From positions 1,116,001 through 1,180,000 of the forward strand of contig OZ245007.1 of assembly GCA_965223635.1 (NCBI GenBank): a DNA stretch of 64,000 nt, read 5' to 3'. Under the pieces are notes generated by a model. That model saw only the letters and a list, made by a program, of their open reading frames with translations, made no database searches and was not told the DNA's origin. The stretch is from Nitrospira_E sp965223635 (GTDB lineage: Bacteria > Nitrospirota > Nitrospiria > Nitrospirales > UBA8639). Of this stretch, positions 1-8,893 are shown in pieces; the stretch's first letter is position 1, and each line of letters starts with the position of its first letter. Made by a program: the position numbers and the translations under genes.

Positions 1-704
1 CTGAATTTACCATGTTGGAATTTTATCAATCCTATGCCAATTACCATGACCTCATGGATCTCACCGAACAACTGTTCCATCAATTAGCGATAGAAGTAGT
101 AGGTGGCCCAACTCTGGATTACCAAGGGCAGAAAATCAGCCTGGCCCCACCTTGGAAGCGTCTGCCATATTTTGATGCTATTGTCGAAATGAATACGCTC
201 GATAAGGGGATCCTGACAGACCAGGACAAAGCTCTCGAGGCTGCCAAAGCCTTGGGTGTCCCTGTTACGCCTCAATCTACTCATGTTGATATTCTCGTCA
301 GCCTCTTTGAGGAAACGGTGGAACCCACGCTTGTTCAACCGACATTTATTACCGACTTCCCCATTGAAATCTCTCCATTAGCACGGAAGAAAGAATCCAA
401 CTCCGCTCTAACTGACCGCTTTGAACTCTTCATCGGTGGCAGAGAATTAGCAAATGGCTTTTCGGAATTAAACGATCCTATAGACCAGCGACAACGGTTT
501 GAGGCACAAGTCGCCCTGCGTGATGCGGGCGATGAAGAAGCCCAATTTTTAGACGAAGATTTCGTTCGTGCCCTGGAATATGGGATGCCGCCTACGGCGG
601 GTGAAGGAATTGGCATTGACCGCCTCGTCATGCTGTTGACGAATCAAGCGTCTATTCGTGATGTCATTCTCTTTCCTCAATTGCGACCGGATCATGCCTT
701 GTGA
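1..704 (+). CDS. lysS: Lysyl-tRNA synthetase, class II (C-terminal part)
   Basis: This is the C-terminal catalytic portion of a class II lysyl-tRNA synthetase, which charges tRNA-Lys in the cytoplasm. The reading frame is already open at the window edge: the codons before the first ATG read E-F-T, so the gene begins upstream. The class II motif 2 region (FTMLEFYQSYANY) opens the fragment. Motif 3 (GIGIDRLVMLLTN) and the typical ending IRDVILFPQLRP close it. The stop codon overlaps the GTG start of the next gene by 4 bases, which suggests cotranscription with the Lol exporter genes. The identification is safe; only the N-terminal anticodon-binding domain is missing from view. Confidence 0.95.
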   Translation, partial: EFTMLEFYQSYANYHDLMDLTEQLFHQLAIEVVGGPTLDYQGQKISLAPPWKRLPYFDAIVEMNTLDKGILTDQDKALEAAKALGVPVTPQSTHVDILVSLFEETVEPTLVQPTFITDFPIEISPLARKKESNSALTDRFELFIGGRELANGFSELNDPIDQRQRFEAQVALRDAGDEEAQFLDEDFVRALEYGMPPTAGEGIGIDRLVMLLTNQASIRDVILFPQLRPDHAL

Positions 705-1984
705 GCCTACCCTATGAAATGATGATCGGCCTGCGATATTTGCGGGCCAAACGCCGACAACGCACCATCTCGCTCAACACCTTTATATCTATTGCGGGGA
801 TTACCTTAGGTGTGGCAGCACTCATAGGTACACTCGGCATTATGACCGGCTTCAAAGAAGATCTCCAATCCAAAATTCTAGGGACAACCGCTCATATCAT
901 CGTGCAGGAACGTGGCACGAATGATATGAAGGGCTACCCTGATCTTCTCGAACAAATTGAAACAGTTCCTGATGTGGTCGCGGCCTCTCCCTTTATTTTC
1001 AAGCAAGTACTCATCTCTTCAAAAAGCAGTGTGCAGGGCGTCATCTTACGAGGGATTCTGGCTGACCGAGAGTCTCAAGTCACCGATTTACAGGCCAATA
1101 TGAAATTTGGCGATTTAGTGGGATTAAAAGATCCATCGCTAGTTCCACCTGAAAGCGGCCATTCACTCTCTGGGCAAGACCCGCCACCTTCTAAAAACCG
1201 CCCCGGCATCATTCTGGGCAAAGAATTATCCATGAAACTTGGAGTCTTTATTGGGGATTCCATTAATGTAGTCTCTCCCGTTGGTCCGATCAAATCATTC
1301 ACCATGACCCCGAAAATTCGGCCCTTTACCGTCGTCGGTATTTTCGAGTCAGGCATGTTCGAATATGACTCATCGCTTTCGTATATTAGCTTAGAGGAAG
1401 CACAAAAATTCTTTGGGTCTGGCGATTCGGTCACCGGCATTCAAGTGAAAGTGCATGATGTGTTTCTCGCACAAAATGTGGCACAGCGACTGGAAGCCAC
1501 CCTCGGCTTGAATTTTATGGCCCGGGATTGGATGCAATTAAATCGCAATTTATTTTCCGCATTAAAATTAGAAAAAACTATGATGTTTCTCCTCTTAGTG
1601 CTCATTACCATTGTCGCCTCATTCAATATTGTGGGCACATTGACGATGATCGTGAACGAGAAACAACGGGAAATTGCTATTCTCAAAGCCATGGGAGCCA
1701 CTCCCCAATCCATTATGAAAATCTTCATGCTGAATGGGCTCGTCATTGGATTGGTTGGAACAGGAATTGGTGTTCCATTAGGCTATTCCTTTTTATGGCT
1801 CATTCAAAACTATTGGACCTTCGATGCATCCGTTTATTACATCTCTCGCATTCCCGTTCATATCTTGCCATTAGATGTCATTCTAGTAGCCACCTCCGCG
1901 ATTTTGATTAGCTTTGCGGCTACTTTTTATCCCTCATGGCAAGCCGCCAAGTTAGATCCTGTGAGTGCGTTGCGTTATGAATGA
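701..1984 (+). CDS. lolC: Lipoprotein-releasing ABC transporter permease (LolC/LolE family)
   Basis: Inner-membrane subunit of the Lol exporter, which extracts outer-membrane lipoproteins from the inner membrane. The 427-residue protein has the family layout: one N-terminal membrane segment (about residues 25-50), a large periplasmic domain (about 50-290), then three C-terminal segments in an FtsX-type domain (about 295-420). It ends with the typical PVSALRYE. It starts at GTG 701, overlapping the lysS stop; in-frame ATGs at 719 and 722 are alternatives. The next gene encodes the ATPase. Only one permease gene is visible, so the complex may be a homodimer (LolF-like), and the choice of lolC over lolE is arbitrary. 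Confidence 0.92.
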   Translation: MSLPYEMMIGLRYLRAKRRQRTISLNTFISIAGITLGVAALIGTLGIMTGFKEDLQSKILGTTAHIIVQERGTNDMKGYPDLLEQIETVPDVVAASPFIFKQVLISSKSSVQGVILRGILADRESQVTDLQANMKFGDLVGLKDPSLVPPESGHSLSGQDPPPSKNRPGIILGKELSMKLGVFIGDSINVVSPVGPIKSFTMTPKIRPFTVVGIFESGMFEYDSSLSYISLEEAQKFFGSGDSVTGIQVKVHDVFLAQNVAQRLEATLGLNFMARDWMQLNRNLFSALKLEKTMMFLLLVLITIVASFNIVGTLTMIVNEKQREIAILKAMGATPQSIMKIFMLNGLVIGLVGTGIGVPLGYSFLWLIQNYWTFDASVYYISRIPVHILPLDVILVATSAILISFAATFYPSWQAAKLDPVSALRYE

Positions 1985-2711
1985 CCATGACCCCTCACAA
2001 ACAGATTTACCGGTGCCGTTGATCGTCGTCGACCGCTTAGAACGATCCTTCGACATGGGAAAACAAACCGTTCATGTCCTTAATGGCATCACGATGACCA
2101 TTCAACGTGGAGAAATGGTGGCCATTATTGGCGCATCCGGCGCGGGGAAAAGCACACTCCTCCATATTCTTGGAACCTTGGATCGCCCCACCAAAGGAAC
2201 CGTCTTGTTTGAAGGGAAGGACATGTTCAAGGCCAGTGAAACAGCGCTCGCCAGTTTTCGCAATCAACGAATTGGATTTGTGTTTCAATTTCACCACCTG
2301 CTTCCCGAATTCACCGCGCTGGAAAACGCCTATCTGCCTGCGCTTATCCAAAAAGTTCCTGAGCACGCCGCCATTGAGTCAGCCAAGTCATTGCTAACAG
2401 AAGTAGGGCTATCTCACCGTTTTCATCACAAACCAGGTGAGTTATCTGGAGGAGAACAACAGCGCGTCGCCGTCGCTCGGGCCCTGATCCGTCAACCAGA
2501 CCTTGTACTCGCCGATGAACCAACCGGAAATTTGGACACCCACACAGGGGAAGAACTCTTTGAGTTGTTACGCAAGTTGAACCAGGCGCACGGAACCGCG
2601 TTTATCATCGTAACCCACAATGAAAAACTTTCCCAGCAGACCGATCGTTTGATTCAATTACAGGATGGCCAAATCCTCGAAGACCGCTGCTTACAAAATG
2701 TGCAAAATTAA
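1977..2711 (+). CDS. lolD: Lipoprotein-releasing ABC transporter ATP-binding protein LolD
   Basis: Cytoplasmic ATPase that powers the Lol permease encoded just upstream. Walker A (GASGAGKSTLL), the ABC signature (LSGGEQQRVAVARAL) and Walker B (LVLADEPTGNLD) are all intact, and the length of about 244 residues is normal. I chose ATG 1977, which overlaps the end of the permease gene by 8 bases; an in-frame GTG at 1965 would add four residues. The tight overlap points to translational coupling. A strong hairpin terminator follows at about 2783-2826. Confidence 0.93.
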   Translation: MNDHDPSQTDLPVPLIVVDRLERSFDMGKQTVHVLNGITMTIQRGEMVAIIGASGAGKSTLLHILGTLDRPTKGTVLFEGKDMFKASETALASFRNQRIGFVFQFHHLLPEFTALENAYLPALIQKVPEHAAIESAKSLLTEVGLSHRFHHKPGELSGGEQQRVAVARALIRQPDLVLADEPTGNLDTHTGEELFELLRKLNQAHGTAFIIVTHNEKLSQQTDRLIQLQDGQILEDRCLQNVQN

Positions 2712-2782
2712 ATGTGCGGAGCAGTAACTAAGAAGGGGATAGAAAAAAACAAAAGTCCGAATATAGAGGAAAAAACTGAATT

Positions 2783-2826
2783 GTGAGGAGTCACATTATT
2801 TCATGAATCTGTGCTCCTCACTTTTC
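2783..2826 (+). terminator. Rho-independent terminator after lolD
   Basis: GTGAGGAG at 2783-2790 pairs with CTCCTCAC at 2814-2821. The stem extends inward by CACA/TGTG past a single bulged T and is followed by TTTT. It lies between lolD and the oppositely oriented gene that ends at 2843, so it plausibly ends the lysS-lolC-lolD transcript. Confidence 0.7.
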
Positions 2827-2842
2827 ACGCCTATCGTTTCTT

Positions 2843-3622
2843 CTAAGGAGAAGCGGTTATGCGGCCTTTGATCTCATCAAAAGTGGCCTTGGGAATGACA
2901 TTTTTGGCCACAAGTTCTCCACGCAATCGATATGGACGATTCGACACCACTTCTTCAGCCACTTCCCGACTTAAGCCTAATGATAAAACTAGGTCACTGA
3001 CCGAAGCCTTATTGATATTCACCCGATCCCCTCCCACATTTGGAGTGGGAGGAAGTGAGGCAATCTTTTTCGGTTGCGGTTTAGAGGGTGCAGGTATTTT
3101 TGCAGGCGCCAAAGAAGAAATTTTAGACTTTGAGCTCTCTACCTTGGAAGTCGCTGTTGATGAAAAACCGCTCCCTCGTGTCGTGCCCGGAGTGAACTCA
3201 GTGTTTCTATGGGTATCTTTGAGTTCCTTCTTATAGCGTAAAACCGTCTTTTTAAGGGTCTTATTTTGCGCCTTCACTTTTTGATATTGCGAAGTGATAA
3301 CCCGCAATTTCATGCTCAACTTAGCCTTTTCTTCATCAATCTCCCGTTCACGGGTCTCCAGTAGCGTATGCTCGTTGTTTCGCCCTTCCTTGATACGCTG
3401 CACTTCCGTCGTCATCATCTCTAAATCTGTAGAAATCTTTTCGTTCAACCCTTTGAGGTTCTGAATTTGCTCCTCAAGTGCCTCTTGATGCATCCGCCCT
3501 TTTTCCAATTCAGCCTTGGCCGATTCCATATCAGCAACGGCAGCCTCATATTTCCCCTTTGAGACCATACACCCTGACAGACTCAGCACCAGCATTACCA
3601 CCATCACGACCCACCGTGTCAT
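2843..3622 (-). CDS. Lipoprotein with coiled coil and C-terminal helix-hairpin-helix domain
   Basis: About 259 residues, function unknown. The N-terminus is a lipoprotein signal (VVMLVLSLSGC, lipid on Cys about 18). Residues about 20-135 form a long charged coiled coil rich in E, K and Q. A Ser/Pro-rich linker follows, and the last about 60 residues (VNINKASVSDLVLSLGLS) are a ComEA/T2SK-type helix-hairpin-helix. I placed the start at 3622 because a clear GAGGAGGT ribosome site precedes it; the frame is open to 3664. An HHH domain on an envelope lipoprotein suggests DNA or peptidoglycan-proximal binding, but this is inference. It stands alone, convergent with lolD. Confidence 0.75.
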   Translation of the reverse strand: MTRWVVMVVMLVLSLSGCMVSKGKYEAAVADMESAKAELEKGRMHQEALEEQIQNLKGLNEKISTDLEMMTTEVQRIKEGRNNEHTLLETREREIDEEKAKLSMKLRVITSQYQKVKAQNKTLKKTVLRYKKELKDTHRNTEFTPGTTRGSGFSSTATSKVESSKSKISSLAPAKIPAPSKPQPKKIASLPPTPNVGGDRVNINKASVSDLVLSLGLSREVAEEVVSNRPYRLRGELVAKNVIPKATFDEIKGRITASP

Positions 3623-3815
3623 ATCAACCTCCTCAGTCCTTGCGATAAAAGAATAGTCATCCATGAAACTTCATTCTTCGATACTATTATCCTACACTTT
3701 TTCCCCTATGAAAAGGATGTCGGAGATCAGCAAGGTTATGTCAAGACATCAATTGGCATAAGGCAACCAAACACGTCTATCTCCCGGATGCTCCTTGCAC
3801 CTTACTTTTCACTTG

Positions 3816-4610
3816 TTATGATTCGACATACCATTCTGGACGTCGATCTTTCAGCAAGTCATTATATGGATTAATACGTTTATTACGAGCATGACTCACC
3901 TCAATCTCATAGGTACACAATTCCGGTTGATCGCCCGCCGCTCGATGAATGATATGTCCGTTGGGGGCGACAATTTCACTCAGGCCAATGAAGGACAATT
4001 CCTTTTTATCACCGCGTTGTTCACAGCCCACTCGATTAGCCGTTATGGCAAAGACATGATTTTCAAGACATCGAGTCACCATGGCATCAGGACAATAGGG
4101 AAGAACCAAATTACTTGGATGGCAAAGAATATCGGCGCCCTTGAGAGCTAACGTTCGAGCTGACTCTGGATAGAACCAATCAAAGCATACCAACAGTCCG
4201 ACTTTCGCAGACCCGATATCCCACACCTGAAACCCAGTATTCCCAGGAGCAAACCACAGTGTCTCCTCAAAAAATAAATGCGTTTTGCGATAGGTCACAA
4301 GATGCCCGTTCGGTCCAATTAAGATTGCAGAGTTATACAGGCAATCGCCATCGCGCTCAGCTAATCCTACTACGACATGGAGCCCACGGCCCTGTATAGC
4401 TTTCGCTAATTGTTGAAAGCGAGGCCCAGTTGGAACAGCCTCAGCCAAATCCCACGCTTCCTCCTTCGAGAGAAATTGATAACCAGACAACGCCAATTCT
4501 GGAACAACAAGAAGGTCTCCCTGAAAAGCCTCGATAGCCTGGAGAATCGACTCCACATTACGTTCTGGTTTGCCAAATTGAGGGGCAAACTGAAAAAATC
4601 CTACTTTCAT
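3816..4610 (-). CDS. Carbon-nitrogen hydrolase (nitrilase superfamily)
   Basis: A 264-residue cytosolic amidase-type enzyme of the nitrilase superfamily, which hydrolyses or condenses non-peptide C-N bonds through a Glu-Lys-Cys triad. All three residues are visible: Glu38 in VVPELALSGY, Lys109 in YRKTHLF and Cys142 in LVCFDWFYPE. The length matches single-domain members such as omega-amidase or N-carbamoyl-amidohydrolase relatives. The substrate cannot be told from sequence alone. It lies downstream of the SmbP-like gene, separated from it by a terminator, so it is probably transcribed on its own. Confidence 0.85.
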   Translation of the reverse strand: MKVGFFQFAPQFGKPERNVESILQAIEAFQGDLLVVPELALSGYQFLSKEEAWDLAEAVPTGPRFQQLAKAIQGRGLHVVVGLAERDGDCLYNSAILIGPNGHLVTYRKTHLFFEETLWFAPGNTGFQVWDIGSAKVGLLVCFDWFYPESARTLALKGADILCHPSNLVLPYCPDAMVTRCLENHVFAITANRVGCEQRGDKKELSFIGLSEIVAPNGHIIHRAAGDQPELCTYEIEVSHARNKRINPYNDLLKDRRPEWYVES

Positions 4611-4628
4611 GGCTTTATCCGTTTGTCC

Positions 4629-4668
4629 ATAAAAAAAGCGGGTAGAGTTTCCCCCACCCGCTTTCTTC
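4629..4668 (-). terminator. Rho-independent terminator of the SmbP-like gene
   Basis: AAAGCGGGT (4635-4643) pairs with ACCCGCTTT (4656-4664). Read on the minus strand, the stem is followed by a run of T. It lies just downstream of the minus-strand gene ending at 4689. Confidence 0.8.
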
Positions 4669-4688
4669 AGAATATTCGAGGCGAACGA

Positions 4689-5045
4689 TTAATGAACCTC
4701 TTTCATGTGCATGACCGCGCTCTCGGCATGCTTTGTCCCCACTTCTGCATGTCCAGCCTTGCCATGGGTCACGGCTTCCATTAGCTCATGAACCCCTTCA
4801 TCTAAATGAGGATTTTTTACTTCTTTTTGTGCGGCTTGCGCATGAGTCAACGCTTCTTGAGCATGCTCCACAAGGGCATCAGCATGCCCCATTCCTCCAT
4901 GCTTAGCGGCACCCTCCGCATGTGCAATAGCCTCTGCCACGTGCGGATTTCCCCCGGCCATAGCCACTGATCCCCATGTTCCTACTGTGAGCAACGCCCA
5001 CATACCCACCAGACCCACCATTTTCATCAATGTTCCAATACGCAT
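4689..5045 (-). CDS. Small metal-binding protein (SmbP-like), periplasmic, His-rich
   Basis: About 118 residues: a signal peptide ending near SVAMA, then repeated short helices with regularly spaced histidines (HVAEAIAHAEGAAKHGGMGH, HADALVEHAQEALTHAQAA). This matches the SmbP protein first described in the ammonia oxidiser Nitrosomonas europaea, a periplasmic four-helix protein binding copper and other metals. The start at 5045 is supported by the ribosome site AAGGAGGTCGAT; the frame is open to 5102. A terminator follows. Its likely role is buffering Cu or other divalent metals in the periplasm near the cytochrome encoded upstream; that link is inference. Confidence 0.8.
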   Translation of the reverse strand: MRIGTLMKMVGLVGMWALLTVGTWGSVAMAGGNPHVAEAIAHAEGAAKHGGMGHADALVEHAQEALTHAQAAQKEVKNPHLDEGVHELMEAVTHGKAGHAEVGTKHAESAVMHMKEVH

Positions 5046-5117
5046 ATCGACCTCCTTATGAAAATGAAAAAAAATTCCCGCGCTCCTGTTGTATCCTCTC
5101 ATGCATCCTTAACTATT

Positions 5118-5993
5118 TCAAGATGATTTCATTGGTTCAGGGTTATTGACCTTATGTAAAAGCTTGACATCTTTTTCAGCCGGAGCAGCAAAATCTCTCG
5201 ACCATTCCCACCAGGAGCCTGGATAGGTTTTGGCCTGCTCAAACCCCACATAACGAAGCAGACAATAAACCCACGCAGCTCTCACGCCACCCAGACAATA
5301 TGTGATAATTTCTTGATCTTCCCGCAAACCATGTTCCTCAAAAATACTCCGGACTTGTTCTGCTGGTTTAATCGTCGCATCGTGTTGGAGAAATTGATTC
5401 CAGGAAATATTAATAGCCGATGGAATATGACCAGCTCGCGGCAACCCATCTATCTCCTTTCCCGCATATTCCTCAACGCTGCGCGCATCCACAATCACAG
5501 TATTAGGATGTTGCCCTTTCACCAATTTTTTCAAATCCTGTTTCAGAATAATCAGTTCGGGATGTTCGGTGACAGAAAAATTGCCCATGGCAGGCTTTGC
5601 CACCTCGTGAGCAAAAGGCCGCTGTTCCTGCACCCATTTCACCCAGCCACCATCCAAAATCCGGACACTGGGATGTCCTAAGTACTGCAGCATCCAAAAC
5701 ATTCGCCCTTCATCACCCCAGTTATCGAAAGGGTTGGAATAGATCACGACATCACTTGCCTGATTAATACCCAACCCTCGAATCCGTTGTTCCAACTGGG
5801 CCAAGTCTGGATTCAACACGCCCTTGGATACAGCAGCAGGATCACTATATTCATGCCACGTGCTATTCACTGCCCCAGGAATATGGGAACTGTAGGCCGC
5901 CGCCCCACGCACATCAATCAGCACCAAATCTTCACGTCCCAAGTTCTGGGACAACGTTTCAGAATCAATAAAAAACCCTTGCGTCGCGATCAT
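5118..5993 (-). CDS. Sulfurtransferase, tandem rhodanese domains
   Basis: A 291-residue two-domain rhodanese (thiosulfate or 3-mercaptopyruvate sulfurtransferase). Domain 1 (about 10-130, LVLIDVRGAAAYSSHIPGA) lacks the catalytic cysteine. Domain 2 (about 155-280) carries the active loop C-L-G-G-V-R in ITYCLGGVRAAWVY. The loop differs from CGSGVT of mercaptopyruvate enzymes, so the donor is uncertain. There is no obvious signal peptide, so it is probably cytoplasmic. Its start lies 6 bases after the stop of the multiheme cytochrome gene, implying one operon. Confidence 0.88.
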   Translation of the reverse strand: MIATQGFFIDSETLSQNLGREDLVLIDVRGAAAYSSHIPGAVNSTWHEYSDPAAVSKGVLNPDLAQLEQRIRGLGINQASDVVIYSNPFDNWGDEGRMFWMLQYLGHPSVRILDGGWVKWVQEQRPFAHEVAKPAMGNFSVTEHPELIILKQDLKKLVKGQHPNTVIVDARSVEEYAGKEIDGLPRAGHIPSAINISWNQFLQHDATIKPAEQVRSIFEEHGLREDQEIITYCLGGVRAAWVYCLLRYVGFEQAKTYPGSWWEWSRDFAAPAEKDVKLLHKVNNPEPMKSS

Positions 5994-5999
5994 AACCCT

Positions 6000-7340
6000 T
6001 TATCCTTTGACTGTATGAAGTGAAAACATCCCTGTCAGTTGATCAGAAACAGACTCTTCAGGTTTTTCACACCCCACTCGAGGGTCGATCTCCTGATCAT
6101 CTAATGCCACAGACAATGTCGGACCTAATGGAAATGCTCGTTCATAAATCGTAAACATATAGGGATTGTCCCCGGTTAGACTGTACTTATCCTTCAGCAT
6201 CTGATGCTGGTCATCTGTCAGGATATGATACCGAATTCTGGCCTGTACGCTCCACCCTTTTTCTCCCTCAGGCACTTCATACCCAAAGGTGTAGTCTCGG
6301 CTGGCTAACGGCCTAAGTCGATTATCATACACTTCCACAATGACCGGTTGCCAAAGAATCCAACGCCCCATAGTGTCGGCTTGTTGATGGACCACCGTTC
6401 CCTGAGCATTCCGTACCTCAAATTCGACCGTAAAATGCCGGTCTGGGTCTCCTGTGGGAATCTTATGACCTGCGCCAGCATTAATCAGAGTGAGGGTGAA
6501 AAACACATCCTCCCCAGGTTGAGGTGAGGGAGGGTCGGCCTGGACCTGGACAGCGATGCCCTGCTTAATCATCTCGGGATCATGTCCTCCCCGCCAGAGA
6601 TGTCGACGCCCAAACCGAATAGGACTATCATTTGCCGCTGGTCGGAGCACACCGGGCATATGACAATTTTGGCAAATTAATCCCTTCTCTTTGGCAAAAA
6701 ATTCGCCTTCATATTCCGAAAACGTCCCGCAGGGCCCATTCGCATAAAATTGCGTGGGTCCAGAAACAACGCTATGGCATCGGTAACAAACTTGAGTAGT
6801 ACGAAATGAAGGATCAAATTTCGTCGGGTGAGGAGCAGCAGAATCATCATACGGACCAAGAATCACGCCATCTCGCACATGACAAGCAGCACAGGTTACC
6901 CCTTCTTGTTGGTATTTGGCATCAAATCGATAATTTGGAATTTCAAAAGCCTTTTCCACGCGCCCACGGGGAATATCTTTCACCAACGTGGGCTGTTGAT
7001 TTTCTAATGGCGTATGACAATTCAAGCACACCCAAATATTCTTATCTTTTTTCCAATAAGCCTGAAAAAATGGATCATGAAACGCCTGGGCATGAATGCT
7101 TGACTTCCATTCCTCATAAATTTCTTCATGACATTGTCCACATTCTTCAGCCTTCAAACTCTGTAATCCTACTGGCACCTGCTGGTAGGGAATCGCCTGT
7201 GCATAATCATCACGTAACCCAAAAATCACAACGGGACGCACTTCTGTGTAAAAATAATAGGTCCCAATTCCTAGCGCCAGCGCAAGGAAAAACCAGATTC
7301 GCACATGCCATGTTCGTTTCGGCTTCACGTCAGGCTCCAT
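6000..7340 (-). CDS. Membrane-anchored multiheme cytochrome c (five CXXCH)
   Basis: About 446 residues. An N-terminal membrane anchor (IWFFLALALGIGTYYFY) is followed by five c-type heme motifs: CGQCH, CLNCH, CAACH, CYRCH and CQNCH. The C-terminal half (about 260-440) is a beta-rich domain without hemes. The heme part resembles the cytochrome c-554 group, so it is an electron carrier or enzyme facing the periplasm; the redox partner is unknown. I prefer ATG 7340 because it overlaps the upstream gene by only 11 bases; ATG 7400 would overlap by 71. It sits between a deacetylase-like gene and a rhodanese gene in a tight minus-strand cluster. Confidence 0.82.
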   Translation of the reverse strand: MEPDVKPKRTWHVRIWFFLALALGIGTYYFYTEVRPVVIFGLRDDYAQAIPYQQVPVGLQSLKAEECGQCHEEIYEEWKSSIHAQAFHDPFFQAYWKKDKNIWVCLNCHTPLENQQPTLVKDIPRGRVEKAFEIPNYRFDAKYQQEGVTCAACHVRDGVILGPYDDSAAPHPTKFDPSFRTTQVCYRCHSVVSGPTQFYANGPCGTFSEYEGEFFAKEKGLICQNCHMPGVLRPAANDSPIRFGRRHLWRGGHDPEMIKQGIAVQVQADPPSPQPGEDVFFTLTLINAGAGHKIPTGDPDRHFTVEFEVRNAQGTVVHQQADTMGRWILWQPVIVEVYDNRLRPLASRDYTFGYEVPEGEKGWSVQARIRYHILTDDQHQMLKDKYSLTGDNPYMFTIYERAFPLGPTLSVALDDQEIDPRVGCEKPEESVSDQLTGMFSLHTVKG

Positions 7341-8277
7341 CCAATAACGAAAGAAGATGTTGATCCACTGATCTCGCCAAGGCCTGGAGGTGATAGCCAC
7401 CCTCTAAACAAGTAAGAATTCGACTCCCGCAAAAATTTTTGGCAATGGAACCGACACTATTCGTTAGCGCGGCATACCCATGCTCTGTGAGATTCATACT
7501 CGCGAGAGGATCGTCTCGATGAGCATCAAATCCTGCTGAAATGATCACAAAATCGGGCTGAAAGGATTCCGCTGCGGGTACCAATACCTTCTGGAATACC
7601 TCTTGGTAGTCCTCATCGCCCTGCCCTCCAGAAAACGGCACATTTATCGTGAAACCTTTGCCTGCGCCTTTGCCCGTCTCGGTTGCTCGCCCAGTGCCGG
7701 GATAAAAAGGAAATTGATGGGTACTGAAAAACAGAATAGAGGAGTCATCGTAGAAAGCATCTTGGGTACCATTCCCATGGTGCACATCCCAATCCACAAT
7801 AAGCACACGTTTTAGTCCATATTGCTGTTGAATATAGCGCGCCGCAATCGCCACGGTATTCAGAAAACAAAACCCCATGGCCCGATCAGCTTCGGCATGA
7901 TGCCCAGGGGGGCGAACCGCACAAAAGGCTTGATCGATGTCGCCATTCATGATGGCATCAACCGCAACAAGCGCACCGCCTGTCGCCAAATAGGCAGCAT
8001 CTAAGGTACCGGGCGACATCGAGGTATCCGGGTCCAAGGCCGCATAGCCATCGGTAGGAGACCGACGAGCCAAGCTATCGATGTACGACGACTGGTGGAT
8101 AGAGACAACCCATTCACGTTCAGCAGGACGAGGCGTCAGTTGGTGAAGTCGAGACCAGGTGCCTGATGATTGTAATTGAGCACAAATCGCTCTGAGACGC
8201 TCTGGAGACTCAGGGTGCCCTCGGCCCATTTCATGGCCCATATACCTGGCATCATAGACAAACCCAACACGTCCCAT
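7330..8277 (-). CDS. Histone deacetylase-family hydrolase (AcuC/HDAC-like)
   Basis: A 315-residue zinc hydrolase of the arginase/deacetylase fold. Hallmarks are visible: the paired histidines in RPPGHHAEADRAMGFC, the metal ligands in VDWDVHHGNGTQ, Asp in SAGFDAHRDDPLASM, and the C-terminal ECLEGGY-type ending (CLEGGYHLQAL). Bacterial members remove acetyl groups from acetyl-lysine proteins, polyamines or other amides; the substrate is not predictable here. Its last codons overlap the start of the cytochrome gene, so it heads the HDAC-cytochrome-rhodanese cluster. Confidence 0.9.
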   Translation of the reverse strand: MGRVGFVYDARYMGHEMGRGHPESPERLRAICAQLQSSGTWSRLHQLTPRPAEREWVVSIHQSSYIDSLARRSPTDGYAALDPDTSMSPGTLDAAYLATGGALVAVDAIMNGDIDQAFCAVRPPGHHAEADRAMGFCFLNTVAIAARYIQQQYGLKRVLIVDWDVHHGNGTQDAFYDDSSILFFSTHQFPFYPGTGRATETGKGAGKGFTINVPFSGGQGDEDYQEVFQKVLVPAAESFQPDFVIISAGFDAHRDDPLASMNLTEHGYAALTNSVGSIAKNFCGSRILTCLEGGYHLQALARSVDQHLLSLLDGA

Positions 8278-8458
8278 ACTTAATAATTCTCACGGTGAGC
8301 GATCAAGTCATGAATGGAAAAGAAAATCAACAAATGTCCAAATATGTCGACAGATCTTTGGAAGGAAAATCGTAGAAGATGCTAGCATGTGACTCTCTAC
8401 TTAGACAACGCATTATTGGCCATGATAGGGTGAGCTTTGTTCATGACAACACGTATTC

Positions 8459-8797
8459 ATGCCTCCAGAAATTTCCGTCATGCCCAATCCCAAAATCGAA
8501 CAATTTAAAAAAGTTCTTCAAATGGACCCCAAAGATGAAACCCTGTGGTTCGGGTTAGGAAAAGCCTACATGGGTGACGAAAATTGGGCAGAAGCCACTT
8601 CTGCACTAGAACAATGCATTGAAGTCAAACCAAATTACTCGGCCGCATTCTTTGCCCTTGCGCAATCACTCCAAAAGCAAGAGCAGTTCGAGCAATGCCA
8701 GGCCATTTGCGAAAAAGGCATCACCGTCGCCACCACCAACGGCGACCTGCTCGTCATCAAAAATTTAGAAGAACTCCGCAACTCCCTCCCCGCTTAA
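8459..8797 (+). CDS. Small TPR protein
   Basis: A 112-residue cytosolic protein made of two to three tetratricopeptide repeats (about 20-55 ETLWFGLGKAYMGDENWAEA, and about 56-90). TPRs mediate protein contacts; no catalytic part is present. The start may be ATG 8459 or ATG 8480, and neither has a clear ribosome site. The RAYT element begins directly downstream, at about 8811. Partner unknown. Confidence 0.7.
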   Translation: MPPEISVMPNPKIEQFKKVLQMDPKDETLWFGLGKAYMGDENWAEATSALEQCIEVKPNYSAAFFALAQSLQKQEQFEQCQAICEKGITVATTNGDLLVIKNLEELRNSLPA

Positions 8798-8810
8798 TAC
8801 CTATCTTCAA

Positions 8811-8845
8811 TATTAGGGGTCAGACTCGACTTTATTTGTCCGAGT
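8811..8845 (+). repeat. REP-like palindrome, left of RAYT (degenerate)
   Basis: TATTAGGGGTCAGACTCGA at 8811-8829 is the same core found beside the RAYT on its other side and at both ends of the 42.1 kb palindrome. Here the second arm is degenerate: only ACTCG (8824-8828) and CGAGT (8841-8845) pair. Confidence 0.7.
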
Positions 8846-8893
8846 TTGCTAAGGTTAAATTCTTAAGAATTCACCTTTCGCCAAGGAGAAAAT

